Positions 52,961-62,306 are shown, counted from the first letter of the stretch. The stretch is 64,000 nt of DNA from Sphingobium phenoxybenzoativorans (GCF_001757355.1 NZ_MINO01000005.1:85789-149788), one strand, 5' to 3'. The notes: generated by a model from the letters alone, not told the origin. Program-made: numbers and translations.

Positions 52961-53656
52961 TTATCGAACCAGCTCCTCCAACTTGGGCGCGTCGAGGATT
53001 TTGACCCCTCGCGCGCCTTCCTTTTTAATGATGCTTTCCCGGCTGAAATCGGTCAGGCGGCGGCTCACCGTCTCAATCGTCAGGCCAAGCAGGCCGGCGA
53101 TTTCGCCGCGCGTCAGGGGCATATCGAACCGCATCGCAACGCCGCCCGGATCGCAGGCCGCCGCCCGCGCGAAAACCAGCAGCAGCCCGGCGACCCGCTC
53201 CCGCGATCCCCTGCGCCCGATCAGGTCGATAATGGACCGCGTTTCGGCAAGGTCCAGCGCGGACCGGCGCAGCAGCGCATGCGCCATGTGGGGATAGGCG
53301 TCCACCAGCTTTTCATAGGGCTTGCGCGGAAACAGGCAGACAAGGCTGTCCGTCAGCGCGGTGACATGATGGTGCGCGGTCGGCGTGAACAATTCGCCCA
53401 CGAACCCGGCGGGATGCACCAGCGCGACGATCCGTTCCGTGCCATCCCGGTCGATGGCGCTGATCTTCAGCGCGCCGGAGATGAGCGTGGCGCAGGCGTA
53501 ATTATCCTCGCCCGCATCGATCAGGGCGTCGCCCCGCTCCAGCGTGCGATGCTCGCCGATGCGCATCAACTCGCCGCGTTCGGCCTCCGTCAGCGCAGCG
53601 CAGACGGCCTGTTCGCGTACCGCGCATGTGGCGCATTGCAGGGGATAACGGCTCAT
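52961..53656 (-). CDS. FNR-type Crp-family regulator with four Fe-S cysteines
   Basis: From the ATG at 53656 (53668 is possible) the protein has 231 residues. Cys8, Cys11 and Cys19 in LQCATCAVREQAVC, with Cys107 in DSLVCLFPRKP, match the four [4Fe-4S] ligands of oxygen-sensing FNR/FnrL proteins. The cyclic-nucleotide-binding-like barrel follows, then the HTH (MPLTRGEIAGLLGLTIETVSRRLTDF), whose E-x-x-S-R reads the TTGAT half site. It lies downstream of nadB on the same strand. It likely controls low-oxygen respiration. Confidence 0.9.
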   Translation of the reverse strand: MSRYPLQCATCAVREQAVCAALTEAERGELMRIGEHRTLERGDALIDAGEDNYACATLISGALKISAIDRDGTERIVALVHPAGFVGELFTPTAHHHVTALTDSLVCLFPRKPYEKLVDAYPHMAHALLRRSALDLAETRSIIDLIGRRGSRERVAGLLLVFARAAACDPGGVAMRFDMPLTRGEIAGLLGLTIETVSRRLTDFSRESIIKKEGARGVKILDAPKLEELVR

Positions 53657-53702
53657 ATGACCCCGCATAGCAGGCGCAGTGCCGTTCCGTCATCCGCGCA
53701 AA

Positions 53703-55307
53703 TCAGGGGGCCAGAACGGTATCCACCGCCTCCGGCAGCCTTTCGGGATAGTCGAGAGTATAGTGCAGGCCGCGGCTTTCCTTGCGGTGGAGCGCCGAGC
53801 GGACGATGAGGCGCGCGACTTCCAGCAGGTTGCGCAGTTCGATAAGGTCCGGCGTCACGCGGAAATTGCCGTAATATTCGTCAACCTCCTGCGCGAGCAG
53901 GTTGACCCGGTGCTGGGCGCGCTCCAGCCGCTTGGTGGTGCGGACAATGCCGACATAGTCCCACATGAAGCGGCGGATTTCCTTCCAGTTGTGCTGGACG
54001 ATGACTTCCTCGTCGGAATCGGTGACGCGGCTTTCGTCCCAGGCGCGGATCGGCGGCGGGGCGGGCAGTTCCTCCCAATGCGCGCGGATATGCTGGGCCG
54101 CCGCCTCGCCGAAGACGAAGCATTCGAGCAGGGAGTTGGACGCCAGGCGGTTCGCGCCGTGGAGGCCGCTCTCCGTCACCTCGCCCGCGGCGTAAAGGCC
54201 CGGCAGGTCCGTCTTGCCGTCCAGGTCGATGACTACGCCGCCGCAGGTATAATGCTGCGCCGGAACGACCGGGATCGGCTCCTTCGTGATGTCGATGTCG
54301 AGGTCCAGCAACCGTGCATAGATGGTCGGGAAGTGATGCTTCACAAATTCCGGCGGCTTGTGGCTGATGTCGAGATGCACATAGTCGAGGCCGAGGCGCT
54401 TGATCTCATGGTCGATGGCGCGGGCGACGACATCGCGGGGGGCGAGTTCGCCGCGCTTGTCGAACCGGTCCATGAACCGCTTGCCGCCGCCGGGGACGCC
54501 GGGGGGCAGCTTCAACAGGCCACCCTCGCCGCGCACCGCCTCGGTAATCAGGAAGTTCTTCACCTCCAGATTATAGAGGCAGGTCGGGTGGAACTGGTTC
54601 ATCTCCATATTGGAGACGCGGCATCCCGCGCGCCACGCCATGGCGATGCCGTCGCCAGTCGCGCCGCGCGGCGCGGTGGAAAAGAGATAAGTGCGCCCCG
54701 CCCCGCCCGTGCACAGGATCGTCGCCTTGCCCAGCAGCGCATCTACATGCTTGGTCTTGCGGTTGAAGGCATAGACGCCCCAGACATGGCCGTCGCCGGA
54801 ATATTTCTCGCCATGACGGCTGGTGATCAGGTCGATGGCGACCATGTCGGTGGCGAGCGTGATGTTGGGATTGGCCTGCGCCGCCTTCACCAGCGCCTGC
54901 TGCACGGCCGCGCCGGTCGCATCATCGACATGCACGATGCGCCGGTGGCTGTGCCCGCCCTCGCGCGTCAGGTGCCAGCGCTCGCCGAAATCCTCCCCCG
55001 CATTGAACGGGACGCCGAGCGCCGCGAGCCGCTCGATCGCAGCGGGGGCGTTGGAGACCACAAACTCCACCGTCTCGCGATTGTTGAGGCCGGCGCCCGC
55101 AACCATCGTATCCTCGACATGCTGTTCGAAACTGTCGCCGCCATCCAGCACGGCGGCAATGCCGCCCTGCGCCCAGTTGGTCGACCCGCCGTCGAGGGCG
55201 CCCTTGGCCAGCACCAGAACCTTCTTGTCCTGCGCCAGATTGATCGCGGCGGTCAGGCCGGCCGCGCCCGAACCGATGATAACGACGTCATAGGTGGTGG
55301 TGGACAT
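53703..55307 (-). CDS. nadB: L-aspartate oxidase
   Basis: NadB oxidises aspartate to iminoaspartate, the first step of de novo NAD synthesis. The 534-residue flavoprotein starts with the FAD motif YDVVIIGSGAAGLTAAINLA. It continues with GSTNWAQGGIAAVLDGGDSF, the substrate-binding HREGGHSHRRIVH-like segment, and HYTCGGVVIDLDGKTDLPGLYAAGEVTESGLHGANRLASNSLLE. The partner nadA is not in the window. Repeat A lies just upstream, between nadB and the ABC ATPase gene. Confidence 0.96.
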   Translation of the reverse strand: MSTTTYDVVIIGSGAAGLTAAINLAQDKKVLVLAKGALDGGSTNWAQGGIAAVLDGGDSFEQHVEDTMVAGAGLNNRETVEFVVSNAPAAIERLAALGVPFNAGEDFGERWHLTREGGHSHRRIVHVDDATGAAVQQALVKAAQANPNITLATDMVAIDLITSRHGEKYSGDGHVWGVYAFNRKTKHVDALLGKATILCTGGAGRTYLFSTAPRGATGDGIAMAWRAGCRVSNMEMNQFHPTCLYNLEVKNFLITEAVRGEGGLLKLPPGVPGGGKRFMDRFDKRGELAPRDVVARAIDHEIKRLGLDYVHLDISHKPPEFVKHHFPTIYARLLDLDIDITKEPIPVVPAQHYTCGGVVIDLDGKTDLPGLYAAGEVTESGLHGANRLASNSLLECFVFGEAAAQHIRAHWEELPAPPPIRAWDESRVTDSDEEVIVQHNWKEIRRFMWDYVGIVRTTKRLERAQHRVNLLAQEVDEYYGNFRVTPDLIELRNLLEVARLIVRSALHRKESRGLHYTLDYPERLPEAVDTVLAP

Positions 55308-55331
55308 CTTCTTCCTGACGTTATCTTTTGC

Positions 55332-55407
55332 CCGTTCGCCCTGAGCGAAGTCGAAGGGCTGTCCTTCTTAAGAAAGTGCGGGGCTTCGGCAAGCTCAGCC
55401 CGGACGG
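55332..55407. repeat. Palindromic intergenic repeat, family A copy
   Basis: Degenerate arms CCGTTCGCCCTGAGCGAAGT and GGCAAGCTCAGCCCGGACGG separate nadB from the end of the ABC ATPase gene. Confidence 0.75.
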
Positions 55408-55423
55408 AATTGCAGGACGCGCG

Positions 55424-56368
55424 CTAGGCAGCGGCCGCCGTGAGGTTCAGGAATACATCCTCCAGATCCGGGTCGCGCGTGGACACGTCGACGATCTGCA
55501 GCCCCTTTTCCTGGATCGCGGCCAGCACCTGACCGGCGTTCGCCTTGTCCTTCTGATAGGTGATGGTCAGCGTCCGGTCGGTCGTCAGCTCCACCTTTTC
55601 AAAGCAGGGCGCGACCGGCACTTCGGCAAGTGCGCGGTCCACCGTCACCACCACCACCTTCTCCTGCGCCATGCCGACCAGTTCGCGCGTCGGCTTGTCC
55701 GTGATCAGGCGGCCATGGTTGATGATGGCGATGCGGTCGCAAAGCTGCTCCGCCTCCTCCAGATAATGGGTAGTGAGGACAATGGTGACGCCCAGATTGT
55801 TGAGATGCTTCACATAGGCCCAGAGTTGCTGGCGAAGCTGGATGTCCACGCCCGCCGTCGGCTCGTCCAGCACTAGGATCGGCGGCGAATGCACCATCGC
55901 CTTGGCGACAAGCAGGCGGCGCTTCATGCCGCCGGACAGCGTGCGCGCATAGGCGTTCGCCTTGTCCTCCAGATGCACCGCGCGCAGCAGTTCCATCGTC
56001 TTGCGCTGATCCTTCGGCACGCCATAGAAGCCCGCCTGATTCTCCAGCGTTTCAAAGGGCGTGAAGAAGGGATCGAACACGATTTCCTGCGGCACGATGC
56101 CGATCGAGTTTTTCGCGTTGCGCGGATTGGCGTCGATGTCGAAGCCCCAGATGCGCGCCGTGCCGCTGGTCTTGTTGACCATGCCGGACAGGATGTTGAT
56201 CAGCGTCGACTTGCCCGCGCCATTGGGTCCGAGCAACCCGAATATCTGCCCGCGCGGGACGTTGAAGGTCACATTGTCGAGCGCCTGCTTTCCGCCCTTA
56301 TAGACTTTTGACAGGGACTCGATGGCGATGGCGGGCTGCGCCGCCGGGATTGGGGAGGAGTCGGTCAT
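55424..56368 (-). CDS. ABC transporter ATP-binding protein (YadG-like, ABC-2 type)
   Basis: The 314-residue ATPase has Walker A (GLLGPNGAGKSTLINIL), Q-loop (IVPQEIVFDP), signature ARTLSGGMKRRLLVAKAM, Walker B LVLDEPTAGVD and the H-loop LTTHYLEEAEQLCD. The order and the C-terminal regulatory extension match YadG-type exporters that pair with an ABC-2 permease. No permease gene is next to it: nadB lies downstream and a divergent MerC-like gene upstream. The partner must be encoded elsewhere. Confidence 0.92.
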   Translation of the reverse strand: MTDSSPIPAAQPAIAIESLSKVYKGGKQALDNVTFNVPRGQIFGLLGPNGAGKSTLINILSGMVNKTSGTARIWGFDIDANPRNAKNSIGIVPQEIVFDPFFTPFETLENQAGFYGVPKDQRKTMELLRAVHLEDKANAYARTLSGGMKRRLLVAKAMVHSPPILVLDEPTAGVDIQLRQQLWAYVKHLNNLGVTIVLTTHYLEEAEQLCDRIAIINHGRLITDKPTRELVGMAQEKVVVVTVDRALAEVPVAPCFEKVELTTDRTLTITYQKDKANAGQVLAAIQEKGLQIVDVSTRDPDLEDVFLNLTAAAA

Positions 56369-56525
56369 AAATTCCCCCTACTCCCTTCGGCTCGGCAATG
56401 TCGAGGAGGGGGTCGAGAACGGGGCTGGGACCATGAGGAAAGTTCACACTGCCCCCACAAATTTCTGCAATGATATATTGTATCTTAAACCTTCCCAGAC
56501 TATGTGCGTGTCCAGGACGGTATTG

Positions 56526-56894
56526 ATGTTTCAGAATGCGCTTTCACGAGGATCACTGGACCGGTTGGCCGTCGGGCTGTCCGGCCTGTGCGCCGCACAT
56601 TGCCTGACGACGGCGATTCTGCTGGGCGCGCTCTCCTCCGCCGGTGGATTCTTTGCCAATCCGATATTCCATGAGACCGGCCTTTTCCTGGCGATCGTCC
56701 TTGGCGCGGTGGCGCTCGGCAATGGCGCGATAGCCCATGGGTTCATGATGCCGGCGGCCATCGGCGCGCTCGGCCTGGGGATCATGGCTGGCGCGCTCAA
56801 CCTGCCGCATGGCAGCGAGGAAGGCGTCTACACCGTGATCGGCGTGATGATCCTGGCGCTGGGGCACGACCTTAATCGCCGCGCGGGCCACTGA
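56526..56894 (+). CDS. MerC-domain membrane protein
   Basis: From the ATG at 56526, with AGGACG upstream, the protein has 122 residues and about four membrane helices. The MerC-like opening RLAVGLSGLCAAHCLTTAILLGAL carries the two cysteines (CAAHC) proposed to bind metal ions; HETGLFLAIVLGAVALG and the closing GVYTVIGVMILALGHDLNRR follow. MerC proteins import mercury, but many chromosomal copies are not in mer operons and may handle other metals such as zinc. No other mer gene is present. Confidence 0.83.
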   Translation: MFQNALSRGSLDRLAVGLSGLCAAHCLTTAILLGALSSAGGFFANPIFHETGLFLAIVLGAVALGNGAIAHGFMMPAAIGALGLGIMAGALNLPHGSEEGVYTVIGVMILALGHDLNRRAGH

Positions 56895-56973
56895 ACCGCC
56901 GCAATTTATCCTGTAGTCTCTCCCTGCTGACGCTATAGCTGGACAAATATAGCGCGTTAACAGGGAAGTGCCG

Positions 56974-57738
56974 ATGTTTCGCCGGCTGAAGGAAATTCTG
57001 TTCATCCTCGCCCTCGCGACGGCGCAGCATGGCATGGCGCAAACAAAGGCGCCGCTGGTGCTGGCGGCCGCCAGCCTGCAGGAATCGCTGACCAAGGCGG
57101 CGGACATGTGGGCGGCGCAGGGTCATGCGAAACCGGTCCTGTCCTTTGCCGCCTCCTCCGCCCTCGCCCGCCAGATTCAGTCCGGCGCCCCGGCGGACAT
57201 GTTCATCTCCGCCGATGAGGAATGGATGGACGCCGTGCAGCAACAGGGGAAGATAAAGGCCGGGACGCGCCGGTCCTTCCTGTCGAACCAGTTGGTGCTG
57301 ATCGCCTCAGGGACGCAGAAAGGACAGATGGCGATCCGGCCGGGATTTCCGCTGGCCCGCGCGCTTGGCGGCGGCCGCCTCGCCATGGCCGATCCTGACG
57401 CCGTACCCGCCGGGAAATATGGCAAAGCGGCGCTGATCAAGCTTGGCGTCTGGAACAGCGTCGCCGATCGCACGGCGCGCGGGGAAAGCGTGCGCGCCGC
57501 GCTGGCGATGGTGGAGCGAGGCATTGCGCCCTATGGCATTGTATACGCCACCGATGCGCGCGCATCCGCCAAGGTGCGTGTCATCGACCTGTTCCCGCCG
57601 AACAGCCATCCGCCCATAACCTACCCCATCGCCCTGCTGAAAGACGCCCCAAGCGCGGAGGCGGAAGGCTTCCGCCAGTTTCTGCTGTCGGCGAGGGGCA
57701 AGGCGATTTTCCGCAGCTATGGCTTCACACCGCGTTGA
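56974..57738 (+). CDS. modA: Molybdate ABC transporter substrate-binding protein
   Basis: ModA captures molybdate in the periplasm. The 254-residue precursor starts with a signal peptide (FILALATAQHGMAQ). The mature part begins APLVLAAASLQESLTKAADMW, whose AASL serine contacts the oxyanion. SFAASSALARQIQSGAPADMFISADEEWMD is the conserved family block, and YPIALLKDA comes near the end. The ATG at 56974 follows AGGGAAG; GTG at 56968 is possible. Its stop overlaps the modB start (TTGA). Confidence 0.94.
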   Translation: MFRRLKEILFILALATAQHGMAQTKAPLVLAAASLQESLTKAADMWAAQGHAKPVLSFAASSALARQIQSGAPADMFISADEEWMDAVQQQGKIKAGTRRSFLSNQLVLIASGTQKGQMAIRPGFPLARALGGGRLAMADPDAVPAGKYGKAALIKLGVWNSVADRTARGESVRAALAMVERGIAPYGIVYATDARASAKVRVIDLFPPNSHPPITYPIALLKDAPSAEAEGFRQFLLSARGKAIFRSYGFTPR

Positions 57739-58439
57739 GCGCCATCCTGTCCCCTGACGACTGGGCGATCATCGGCCTGTCGATGAAGGTCAGCCTGGCG
57801 GCGGTCATCGCCACCCTGCCCTTCGCCTTCCTGTTCGCATGGCTGCTTGCGCGCGGACGCTTTCCCGGAAAATTGCTGCTCGACGGACTGGTGCACCTGC
57901 CGCTGGTCGTGCCGCCGGTGGTTGTCGGCTGGCTGCTGCTGCTGGCGTTCGGGCCGCAGGGACCGGTGGGCGGCCTGTTGCGCGACTGGTTCGGCGTCAG
58001 CGTGCTGTTCCGCTGGACCGGCGCGGCGATCGCCGCCGGGGTCATGGCGCTCCCCCTGATGGTCCGCGCCATCCGCCTGTCCATTGAGGCGATCGACCAC
58101 AGGCTGGAGGCGGCGGCCCGCACGCTCGGCGCGAACCGGTGGCATGTGTTCCTGACCGTTACGCTGCCGCTGTCCCTGCCGGGCATAGTAACGGGCGCAG
58201 TGCTGGGCTTCGCCCGGTCGCTGGGAGAGTTTGGCGCGACCATTACCTTCGTATCCAATATTCCGGGGGAAACGCGCACCCTGCCCATCGCAATCTACAG
58301 CGCCTTGCAGACGCCCGGCGGCGACAGCGCCGTGTTCCGGCTGGCCGTAATATCCGTGCTGCTGTCGCTGGCCGCCCTGGTCGCGTCGGAGGCCATGGCG
58401 CGGCGGGCATTGACCGGCAGGAGCGGCCATGTCCTTTGA
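57735..58439 (+). CDS. modB: Molybdate ABC transporter permease
   Basis: The 234-residue inner-membrane permease starts at TTG 57735, overlapping the modA stop. Five or six helices are visible, beginning LSMKVSLAAVIATLPFAFLFAWLLAR. The conserved cytoplasmic EAA loop is LEAAARTLGANRWHVFLTVTLPLSLPGI, followed by GFARSLGEFGATITFVSNIPGETRTLP, a signature of ModB/CysT-like permeases. It overlaps modC by 11 bp, so modABC is one coupled operon. Confidence 0.94.
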   Translation: MSAILSPDDWAIIGLSMKVSLAAVIATLPFAFLFAWLLARGRFPGKLLLDGLVHLPLVVPPVVVGWLLLLAFGPQGPVGGLLRDWFGVSVLFRWTGAAIAAGVMALPLMVRAIRLSIEAIDHRLEAAARTLGANRWHVFLTVTLPLSLPGIVTGAVLGFARSLGEFGATITFVSNIPGETRTLPIAIYSALQTPGGDSAVFRLAVISVLLSLAALVASEAMARRALTGRSGHVL

Positions 58440-59058
58440 CGTGCAGGTAACGCGGCGAATCGGCGGGACCACCGTCTCCGCGCTTATTCCTCCGGCCGAT
58501 GGCGTGACGGTGCTGTTCGGTCCGTCGGGCGTGGGCAAGACCTCGATCCTGAACATGGTCGCCGGGATATTGCGGCCGGACAGCGGCCATATCCGCATCG
58601 GCGGCGAAACGATGTTCGACGCGGCGGCCGGAACCGATCTGCCCGCGCATAAAAGGCGCATCGGCTATGTGTTTCAGGATGGCAGGCTGTTCCCGCACCG
58701 GCGGGTTCGCGGCAACCTGCTGTATGGATACAAGCTGGCGGAAGCGCGCGACCGGTGGATCAGCCTGGAGGAAACCATATCCTTCCTGGGGATTGGCGGG
58801 CTGCTGGACCGGTGGCCGGCCTCCCTTTCCGGCGGCGAAGCGCAACGGGTCGCCATCGGCCGGGCGCTCCTGTCCGGGGCGCGCGCATTGTTGATGGACG
58901 AACCGCTGACCTCTTTGGACAGGCCCAGGCGCGAAGAAGTGATGACCGTGATCGAACGGATACGCGACGAGCTGCATCTGCCGATCCTGTATGTCACGCA
59001 CGACCCTGCGGAGGCGGAGCGGCTGGGCGCGCAGCGGATCGAAATTGCGCATGGATGA
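58429..59058 (+). CDS. modC: Molybdate ABC transporter ATP-binding protein, short form
   Basis: The 209-residue ATPase energises molybdate import. Walker A is VLFGPSGVGKTSILNM, the Q-loop VFQDGRLFPHRRV, the signature SLSGGEAQRVAIGRALL and Walker B LLMDEPLTSLD, with the H-loop TLYVTHD-like LYVTHDPAEAE. It ends soon after the ATPase core and lacks the C-terminal TOBE/molybdate-sensing domain of typical ModC (about 350 residues). Inhibition by cytosolic molybdate through that domain is therefore absent. Confidence 0.94.
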   Translation: MSFDVQVTRRIGGTTVSALIPPADGVTVLFGPSGVGKTSILNMVAGILRPDSGHIRIGGETMFDAAAGTDLPAHKRRIGYVFQDGRLFPHRRVRGNLLYGYKLAEARDRWISLEETISFLGIGGLLDRWPASLSGGEAQRVAIGRALLSGARALLMDEPLTSLDRPRREEVMTVIERIRDELHLPILYVTHDPAEAERLGAQRIEIAHG

Positions 59059-59342
59059 CGTAACGGAGAATGCGGTTTTTACACCTTTGTTGAAATAAAA
59101 CCTCCGTGATGGAGGAATTATGACAACGGTTCGTTACTCCTAGCAAGCAGCCTCACGCTGCATAACAAAGACCAGATACATCGAACCAAGCCATTGCAGG
59201 TTTGCCGGAACTATCCGTGCGAACAGGGAGTCGCTCGTTCGAAATACATACAGCGGAGAGGTCAGACAAAAGGGAAAATCGAATAATATTATAACAATAA
59301 TAAATCGAGAATTTAGCGCATCTGATTTGACAGGGGAAACAT

Positions 59343-62228
59343 ATGCACTTCTTTCGACGCATGAATATTTCACTTACAGGCGTAGCGGCTACGGCAATTG
59401 TTGCCGGACTTATGGCCTCCGCCGCCTCGCCCGCCGCCATGGCCGCGACATCCAAGCTGAGCTCGACGATCAGCGCCCGCCACAAGTTCGACATCAAGCC
59501 GCAACCGCTCAGCGAAGCATTGCGCGCATTGTCGGCGCAATCGGGCATGCGGATTCTCTTTCCTTATGATGAGGTCGCTCCGTTCCGCGGCCGTGGCGTC
59601 TCCGGCTGGCTTTCCACCGAGCAGGCGCTCGACCAGTTGCTGGCGGGAACGCCGCTGAAGCATTCCGAAGCCGGAGACGGCGTGATTGCACTGGCGCCCA
59701 GCGGCACGCGCTCGGCGGCGCGGCGCAGCCCGCTTTCGCTGCAGTTCGCGCAGGCGGCGACCGCCAACCCGACCGACGCAGGCGTATTGGCGATGGCGCC
59801 TTCGGCCGCGCCGGAGGATGAACAGGACGCCAGCCCGATCATCGTCACCGGCACCCGCCAGACGACCCGGACGGTTGCGGACAGCCTTGCGCCGATCGAC
59901 GTGTTGAGCAAGGCGGACATGGAAACCAGCGGCAAGCAGTCGGTCCGCGACCTGCTGGGCACCCTCGTCCCGTCCATCAACGTGTCGAACAATGGCGCAG
60001 GCGCAAGCTGGGCCGTCCGCACACTGTCGCTGCGCGGCCTGGGCGGCGACCAGTTGCTCGTGCTGGTCAACGGCAAGCGCCGCCACAACACGGCGACGCT
60101 GTTCATCAACGGATCGGTCCAGAACGGCCAGTCCCCCCCCGACCTCGACCTGATCGCGGGCAACGCGATCGAGCGGATCGAAGTGCTGCGCGACGGCGCG
60201 TCGGCGCAATATGGCTCTGACGCCATTGCGGGCGTCGTCAACGTCATCCTGAAGAAGGACACGTCGGGCAGCGCCTCCATCCTTGGCGGCGCCTATCTCG
60301 ACGGCGGCGGCGAACAGGGCCGTTTCCAGATCGACAAGGGCTTTGCCCTGGGCGACGGCGGCTATATCCACCTGTCCGCCGATGGATCGATGCAGGAAAA
60401 CACGATCCGCGGCACGCAGATCACGGCCAGCCCCTTCTATCCCAACATTGGCGGCGTCCTCGATCCGCGCGACGCAACGACGAACCGTTTCCGCACAAAG
60501 CCGGGCCAGCCCGAAGTTGTCGGCGGCAATGTGTCCTATGACGCGATGGTGCCGGTTGGCGATGCCGTAGAGCTTTACAGCTTCGGGACCTTCTCGAAGC
60601 GTCATGCCGCAGGTTGGCTGACCTTCCGCCAGCCCAGCGCCGCCAACAACATCTATGAAGTCTATCCCGAAGGCTATATTCCGCGCATCCACGTCCGCGA
60701 CACCGACTTCCAGTTCGCTGGCGGCATTCGCGGCGATGGCCCGGCGGGCATCCACTTCGACCTCAGCACCACCTATTCGGAAGATGAGGTGAAGTATCAG
60801 CATACCACGTCGCTGAACGCCTCAATGGGTCCGGCAAGCCCGACCACCTTCTATCTCGGCCTTGTGAAGTCCACCGAATGGACCACCAATTTCGACCTGC
60901 AGAAGGAATTGGAAATCGGCCTTGCGGAACCGCTGTTCGTTGCGGCGGGCGCCGAATATCGTGAGAACAAGTTCACGATCGGGGCTGGCGAACCGGCATC
61001 CTATATCGATGGCGGATATCGTTCGCCCCCCGGCACCTACCTCGCCGGCGTGCTGCGCACGGCGGGCGCTCAGGGCGTCACCGGCTTCCTGCCGGAAGGA
61101 TCGGGCACCTGGGATCGCAACAACTGGAGCGCCTATCTGAACCTGGAGCAGAAGATCGTCGAAGGTTTCGAGATCGGTCTGGCCGGACGGCATGAGGATT
61201 ATTCGGACTTCGGCACCACCGACACCGGCAAGGCTTCCGTCCGCATCGAGCCGGTCACCGGCTTCGCGGTTCGCGGCACGGCCAGCACCGGCTTCCGCGC
61301 CCCGACGCTGCAGCAGCAGCATTATGCCTCGTCCAGCACCATCGGCGTGCCGGTCAACGGCGTGAACGTCCTTCTGCCCGTGCAGGCCCTTCCGGTCGAC
61401 TCGCCGGCGGCGATCGCGCTGGGCGCCCAGCCGCTGAAGGCGGAAAAGTCCACCAACTATTCGGCGGGCATCGTCTTTACGGCAATACCGCGCCTGAACA
61501 TCACGATCGACGCCTACCAGATCAAGATCAAGGACCGGATCATGCTGAGCGAAACGCTTAGCGGCACGCTGGTTCGAAATGTGCTTGGCGCGGCGGGCAT
61601 CCCTGGCGTCGCGGGCGGTTTCTACTTCTCCAACGCCGCCGACACCCGTACCCGCGGTCTCGACATCGTCAGCACCTATCGCGCCGACCTGGGCGGGGCG
61701 GGCACGGCGACGTTCAGCCTGTCGGCGAACTTCAACAAGACCGTGTTCACCCATATCGACGACATCCCGGCCGTGCTCGCCAGTTCAGGTCTCGTCCTGA
61801 TCGGCCGCGCCAAGCAGGGCGACTTCACCAAGGGCACGCCGCGCGACAAGTTCATCGGCAACGTGCTGTGGAATCTGGACGACTTCTCGCTGAACCTGCG
61901 CGCCACGCGGTACGGCAAGATCACCCAGATGGCGGCGTCTCGTGTTCTCGCCACTGATGCAGGCGTCGCCTGCGCGGCGGGATCGGCAGGATGCTCGCTG
62001 CAGTTCGTCGACGAGGAGGTGAAGCCCAAGGTGATCTTCGACCTGGAAGCGGGTTACAAGATTACCGATGGCATCAAGATTTCGGTGGGTGCGAACAATC
62101 TGTTCAACATCTATCCGACAAAGCTGACGCCGGTGAACCAGTTCGGCGGCCAGCTCTACTACAACGCCTATTCGCCCTACGGCATCAGCGGCGGACTTTA
62201 CTACGGACGGATCAACTTCAATTTCTGA
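59343..62228 (+). CDS. TonB-dependent receptor with N-terminal STN domain
   Basis: The 961-residue outer-membrane protein has a signal peptide (about residues 1-36). An STN domain follows (FDIKPQPLSEALRALSAQSGMRILFPYDEVAPFRGRGVSGWLSTEQALDQLL), as in FecA-type receptors. The plug begins IVTGTRQTTRTVADSLAPIDVLSKADM, and a 22-strand-type barrel ends in GRINFNF. STN domains often signal to an anti-sigma factor, but no FecI/FecR pair is adjacent. A GGGGAAA site precedes the ATG. The 284-bp upstream region is AT-rich and shows no identifiable operator. Confidence 0.94.
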   Translation: MHFFRRMNISLTGVAATAIVAGLMASAASPAAMAATSKLSSTISARHKFDIKPQPLSEALRALSAQSGMRILFPYDEVAPFRGRGVSGWLSTEQALDQLLAGTPLKHSEAGDGVIALAPSGTRSAARRSPLSLQFAQAATANPTDAGVLAMAPSAAPEDEQDASPIIVTGTRQTTRTVADSLAPIDVLSKADMETSGKQSVRDLLGTLVPSINVSNNGAGASWAVRTLSLRGLGGDQLLVLVNGKRRHNTATLFINGSVQNGQSPPDLDLIAGNAIERIEVLRDGASAQYGSDAIAGVVNVILKKDTSGSASILGGAYLDGGGEQGRFQIDKGFALGDGGYIHLSADGSMQENTIRGTQITASPFYPNIGGVLDPRDATTNRFRTKPGQPEVVGGNVSYDAMVPVGDAVELYSFGTFSKRHAAGWLTFRQPSAANNIYEVYPEGYIPRIHVRDTDFQFAGGIRGDGPAGIHFDLSTTYSEDEVKYQHTTSLNASMGPASPTTFYLGLVKSTEWTTNFDLQKELEIGLAEPLFVAAGAEYRENKFTIGAGEPASYIDGGYRSPPGTYLAGVLRTAGAQGVTGFLPEGSGTWDRNNWSAYLNLEQKIVEGFEIGLAGRHEDYSDFGTTDTGKASVRIEPVTGFAVRGTASTGFRAPTLQQQHYASSSTIGVPVNGVNVLLPVQALPVDSPAAIALGAQPLKAEKSTNYSAGIVFTAIPRLNITIDAYQIKIKDRIMLSETLSGTLVRNVLGAAGIPGVAGGFYFSNAADTRTRGLDIVSTYRADLGGAGTATFSLSANFNKTVFTHIDDIPAVLASSGLVLIGRAKQGDFTKGTPRDKFIGNVLWNLDDFSLNLRATRYGKITQMAASRVLATDAGVACAAGSAGCSLQFVDEEVKPKVIFDLEAGYKITDGIKISVGANNLFNIYPTKLTPVNQFGGQLYYNAYSPYGISGGLYYGRINFNF

Positions 62229-62236
62229 TCCCCTCG

Positions 62237-62267
62237 CGGCCGCCCGATATTCGGGCGGCCGGTTTCT
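62237..62267 (+). terminator. Rho-independent terminator after the TonB-dependent receptor
   Basis: An 11-bp perfect stem (CGGCCGCCCGA with TCGGGCGGCCG) closes on TAT and is followed by GTTTCTT. It lies 9 bp after the receptor stop and before the next gene, so the downstream gene may be expressed by read-through or from its own promoter. Confidence 0.8.
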
Positions 62268-62306
62268 TGGGCACTCCATCGCCCCATATTTCTGACGGAG
62301 ATGATG

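Noticed and set aside
53679..55427. 582-residue plus-strand frame opposite nadB
   Set aside because: It is the shadow of nadB; no domain is recognisable.
56470..56500. Zur- or Fur-like box (ATGATATATTGTATCTT) before the MerC-like gene
   Set aside because: Only a 4-bp GATA/TATC symmetry is present and alignment to known boxes is weak, although a metal-responsive operator here would make sense.
59088..59125. Terminator after modC (CCTCC-GTGAT-GGAGG)
   Set aside because: The stem is only 5 bp and there is no T-run after it.
59370..60803. 477-residue minus-strand frame opposite the TonB-dependent receptor
   Set aside because: It is the shadow of the signal, STN and plug domains of the receptor gene.
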